This document shows, piece after piece, positions 63,203-64,000 of a DNA stretch of 64,000 nt. Numbering within the stretch: the first letter of the stretch is position 1; the number at the start of each line of letters is the position of its first letter. A program made the position numbers and the translations under genes. The stretch comes from Haloplanus natans DSM 17983. Its GTDB lineage: Archaea > Halobacteriota > Halobacteria > Halobacteriales > Haloferacaceae. The notes under the pieces were generated by a model. The model saw only the letters and a program-made list of their open reading frames with translations, made no database searches and was not told the origin of the DNA. Location of the stretch: assembly GCF_000427685.1 (NCBI RefSeq), contig NZ_KE386573.1, positions 558,001 through 622,000 on the forward strand. Direction: 5' to 3'.

Positions 63203-64000
63203 ATGGAAGACACTCCGGGCACTGAGGCTATTGCTGACAGCGGTGGAGTGACCGCTGGCGAGTCGAGAGGCGTTTACGAAGCGATCTTCCGTGAAATGAG
63301 TGACGCAGTCTTTCTCATCGATGTTGCACGATCCGACCACGACTACACGTTCACTTACCTGCGAAACAATACCTCACACCAACGGCGGACCGGTCTTTCC
63401 GAAGACGAGTTACGCGGACAGACTCCACGGGAACTTCTCGGTGACGAACAGGGCACAGTTGTTGCTGAAAACTACCGCCAGTGCGTCGACAAACGAAGGA
63501 CGATCGAGTACGAAGAGGAATTAGACCTACCGGGCGGGACGAGTCACTGGCAGACAAAGCTCACCCCGATTATTGATGCCGGAGACGTCACTCAAATCGT
63601 CGGCGTCGCACGGGACATAACGGAGCAAAAGGAGCAAGAACGGAAGCTAAAGCGCATCCATCGACGATTCGAAACCGTCATGGAAACCATGTCCGCAGCG
63701 GTATTTTTGAAGGACGCTGACGGCCAGTATCTCGTGATGAATCAGGCGTGCCGCGAACTGTTCGACGTCGAAGGTCAAGACATCGTCGGCTTGACCGATG
63801 ACGACCTCTTCCCGTCGGATACCGCGAGGCAGGCCAGAACGGACGACCAATGGGTCGTCGAGAACGGCGAGATGATCGAGATAGAGGAAACGATTCCAAC
63901 AACGGCAGGACACACCGTCCGGCTAACGCGGAAATCGCCGGTGTACGACGAAGATGGCGAGGTTGTTGCTCTCTGTGGGGTCTCCACCGACATCACCGAG
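63203..64000 (+). CDS. Multi-PAS sensor protein, 3' part beyond window
   Basis: 266 codons are visible from the ATG at 63203. The frame is open at the window end. Two PAS domains with PAC tails are present: about residues 25-145 (YEAIFREMSDAVFLIDVARS; VTQIVGVARDITEQKEQERK) and 150-266 (FETVMETMSAAVFLKDADGQ; VVALCGVSTDITE). More PAS or a histidine-kinase core should follow. No membrane segment is seen so far. It would be the fourth sensor protein in the window and the third within the last 6.5 kb. Confidence 0.88.
   Translation, partial: MEDTPGTEAIADSGGVTAGESRGVYEAIFREMSDAVFLIDVARSDHDYTFTYLRNNTSHQRRTGLSEDELRGQTPRELLGDEQGTVVAENYRQCVDKRRTIEYEEELDLPGGTSHWQTKLTPIIDAGDVTQIVGVARDITEQKEQERKLKRIHRRFETVMETMSAAVFLKDADGQYLVMNQACRELFDVEGQDIVGLTDDDLFPSDTARQARTDDQWVVENGEMIEIEETIPTTAGHTVRLTRKSPVYDEDGEVVALCGVSTDITE

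Overview
The window is chromosomal DNA of a halophilic archaeon (class Halobacteria). The signs are high GC, acidic proteins with Asp/Glu-rich surfaces, archaeal TATA boxes with mostly leaderless starts, and an S-layer glycoprotein with a PGF-type C-terminal sorting signal. The housekeeping genes are archaeal in type: SMC/ScpA, thermosome, archaeal-type LeuRS and PEP synthase. The genus cannot be named from this sequence alone.

Positions 1 to about 12,800 form an accessory island. At the left edge a tightly packed minus-strand operon (1-4061) encodes one large spike-like secreted protein, five small multi-membrane-segment proteins and another secreted protein that runs off the edge. A divergent AbrB-type gene precedes it. 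This could be a virion or vesicle structural module. Next come an S-layer glycoprotein gene (5141-8089), a low-GC gene for a protein with two degenerate LAGLIDADG-like domains (8282-9886), two phiH1-repressor-like winged-helix genes, and a four-gene overlapping operon ending in a tyrosine integrase (10757-12499). That operon resembles the integration module of the pleolipovirus SNJ2. A CRISPR array (23 intact 30-bp repeats plus one decayed repeat, leader on the left, no cas genes in view) occupies 13072-14607 and marks the border to higher-GC core chromosome.

From 14.6 kb onward the content is core haloarchaeal. 14.6-27 kb holds membrane and secreted proteins, hydrolases, a small-molecule kinase fused by overlap to an aberrant enolase paralogue, a CARF-like/HTH regulator, a 7TM histidine kinase, a cold-shock protein, an SDR and an HtpX protease. 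27-32 kb holds the SMC-ScpA chromosome organisation operon. 32-45 kb holds transporters and metabolism: PEP synthase, MfnA decarboxylase, thiamine thiazole synthase Thi4 with a perfect palindromic operator, the likely cognate repressor ThiR in a dcd-thiR-methyltransferase operon, and citrate synthase. 46-54 kb holds IlvA-RidA, tRNA-Ser(GGA), thermosome, a lipoprotein and an ornithine cyclodeaminase-family enzyme. 54-64 kb holds LeuRS, Hsp20, prephenate dehydratase, HisH and three PAS histidine kinases.

The most unusual feature not explained by genes is a family of related imperfect palindromes of about 70-85 bp (near 32.4, 47.4, 49.3, 59.8 and 60.8 kb). They sit exactly at, or within a few bases of, the stop codons of unrelated genes.
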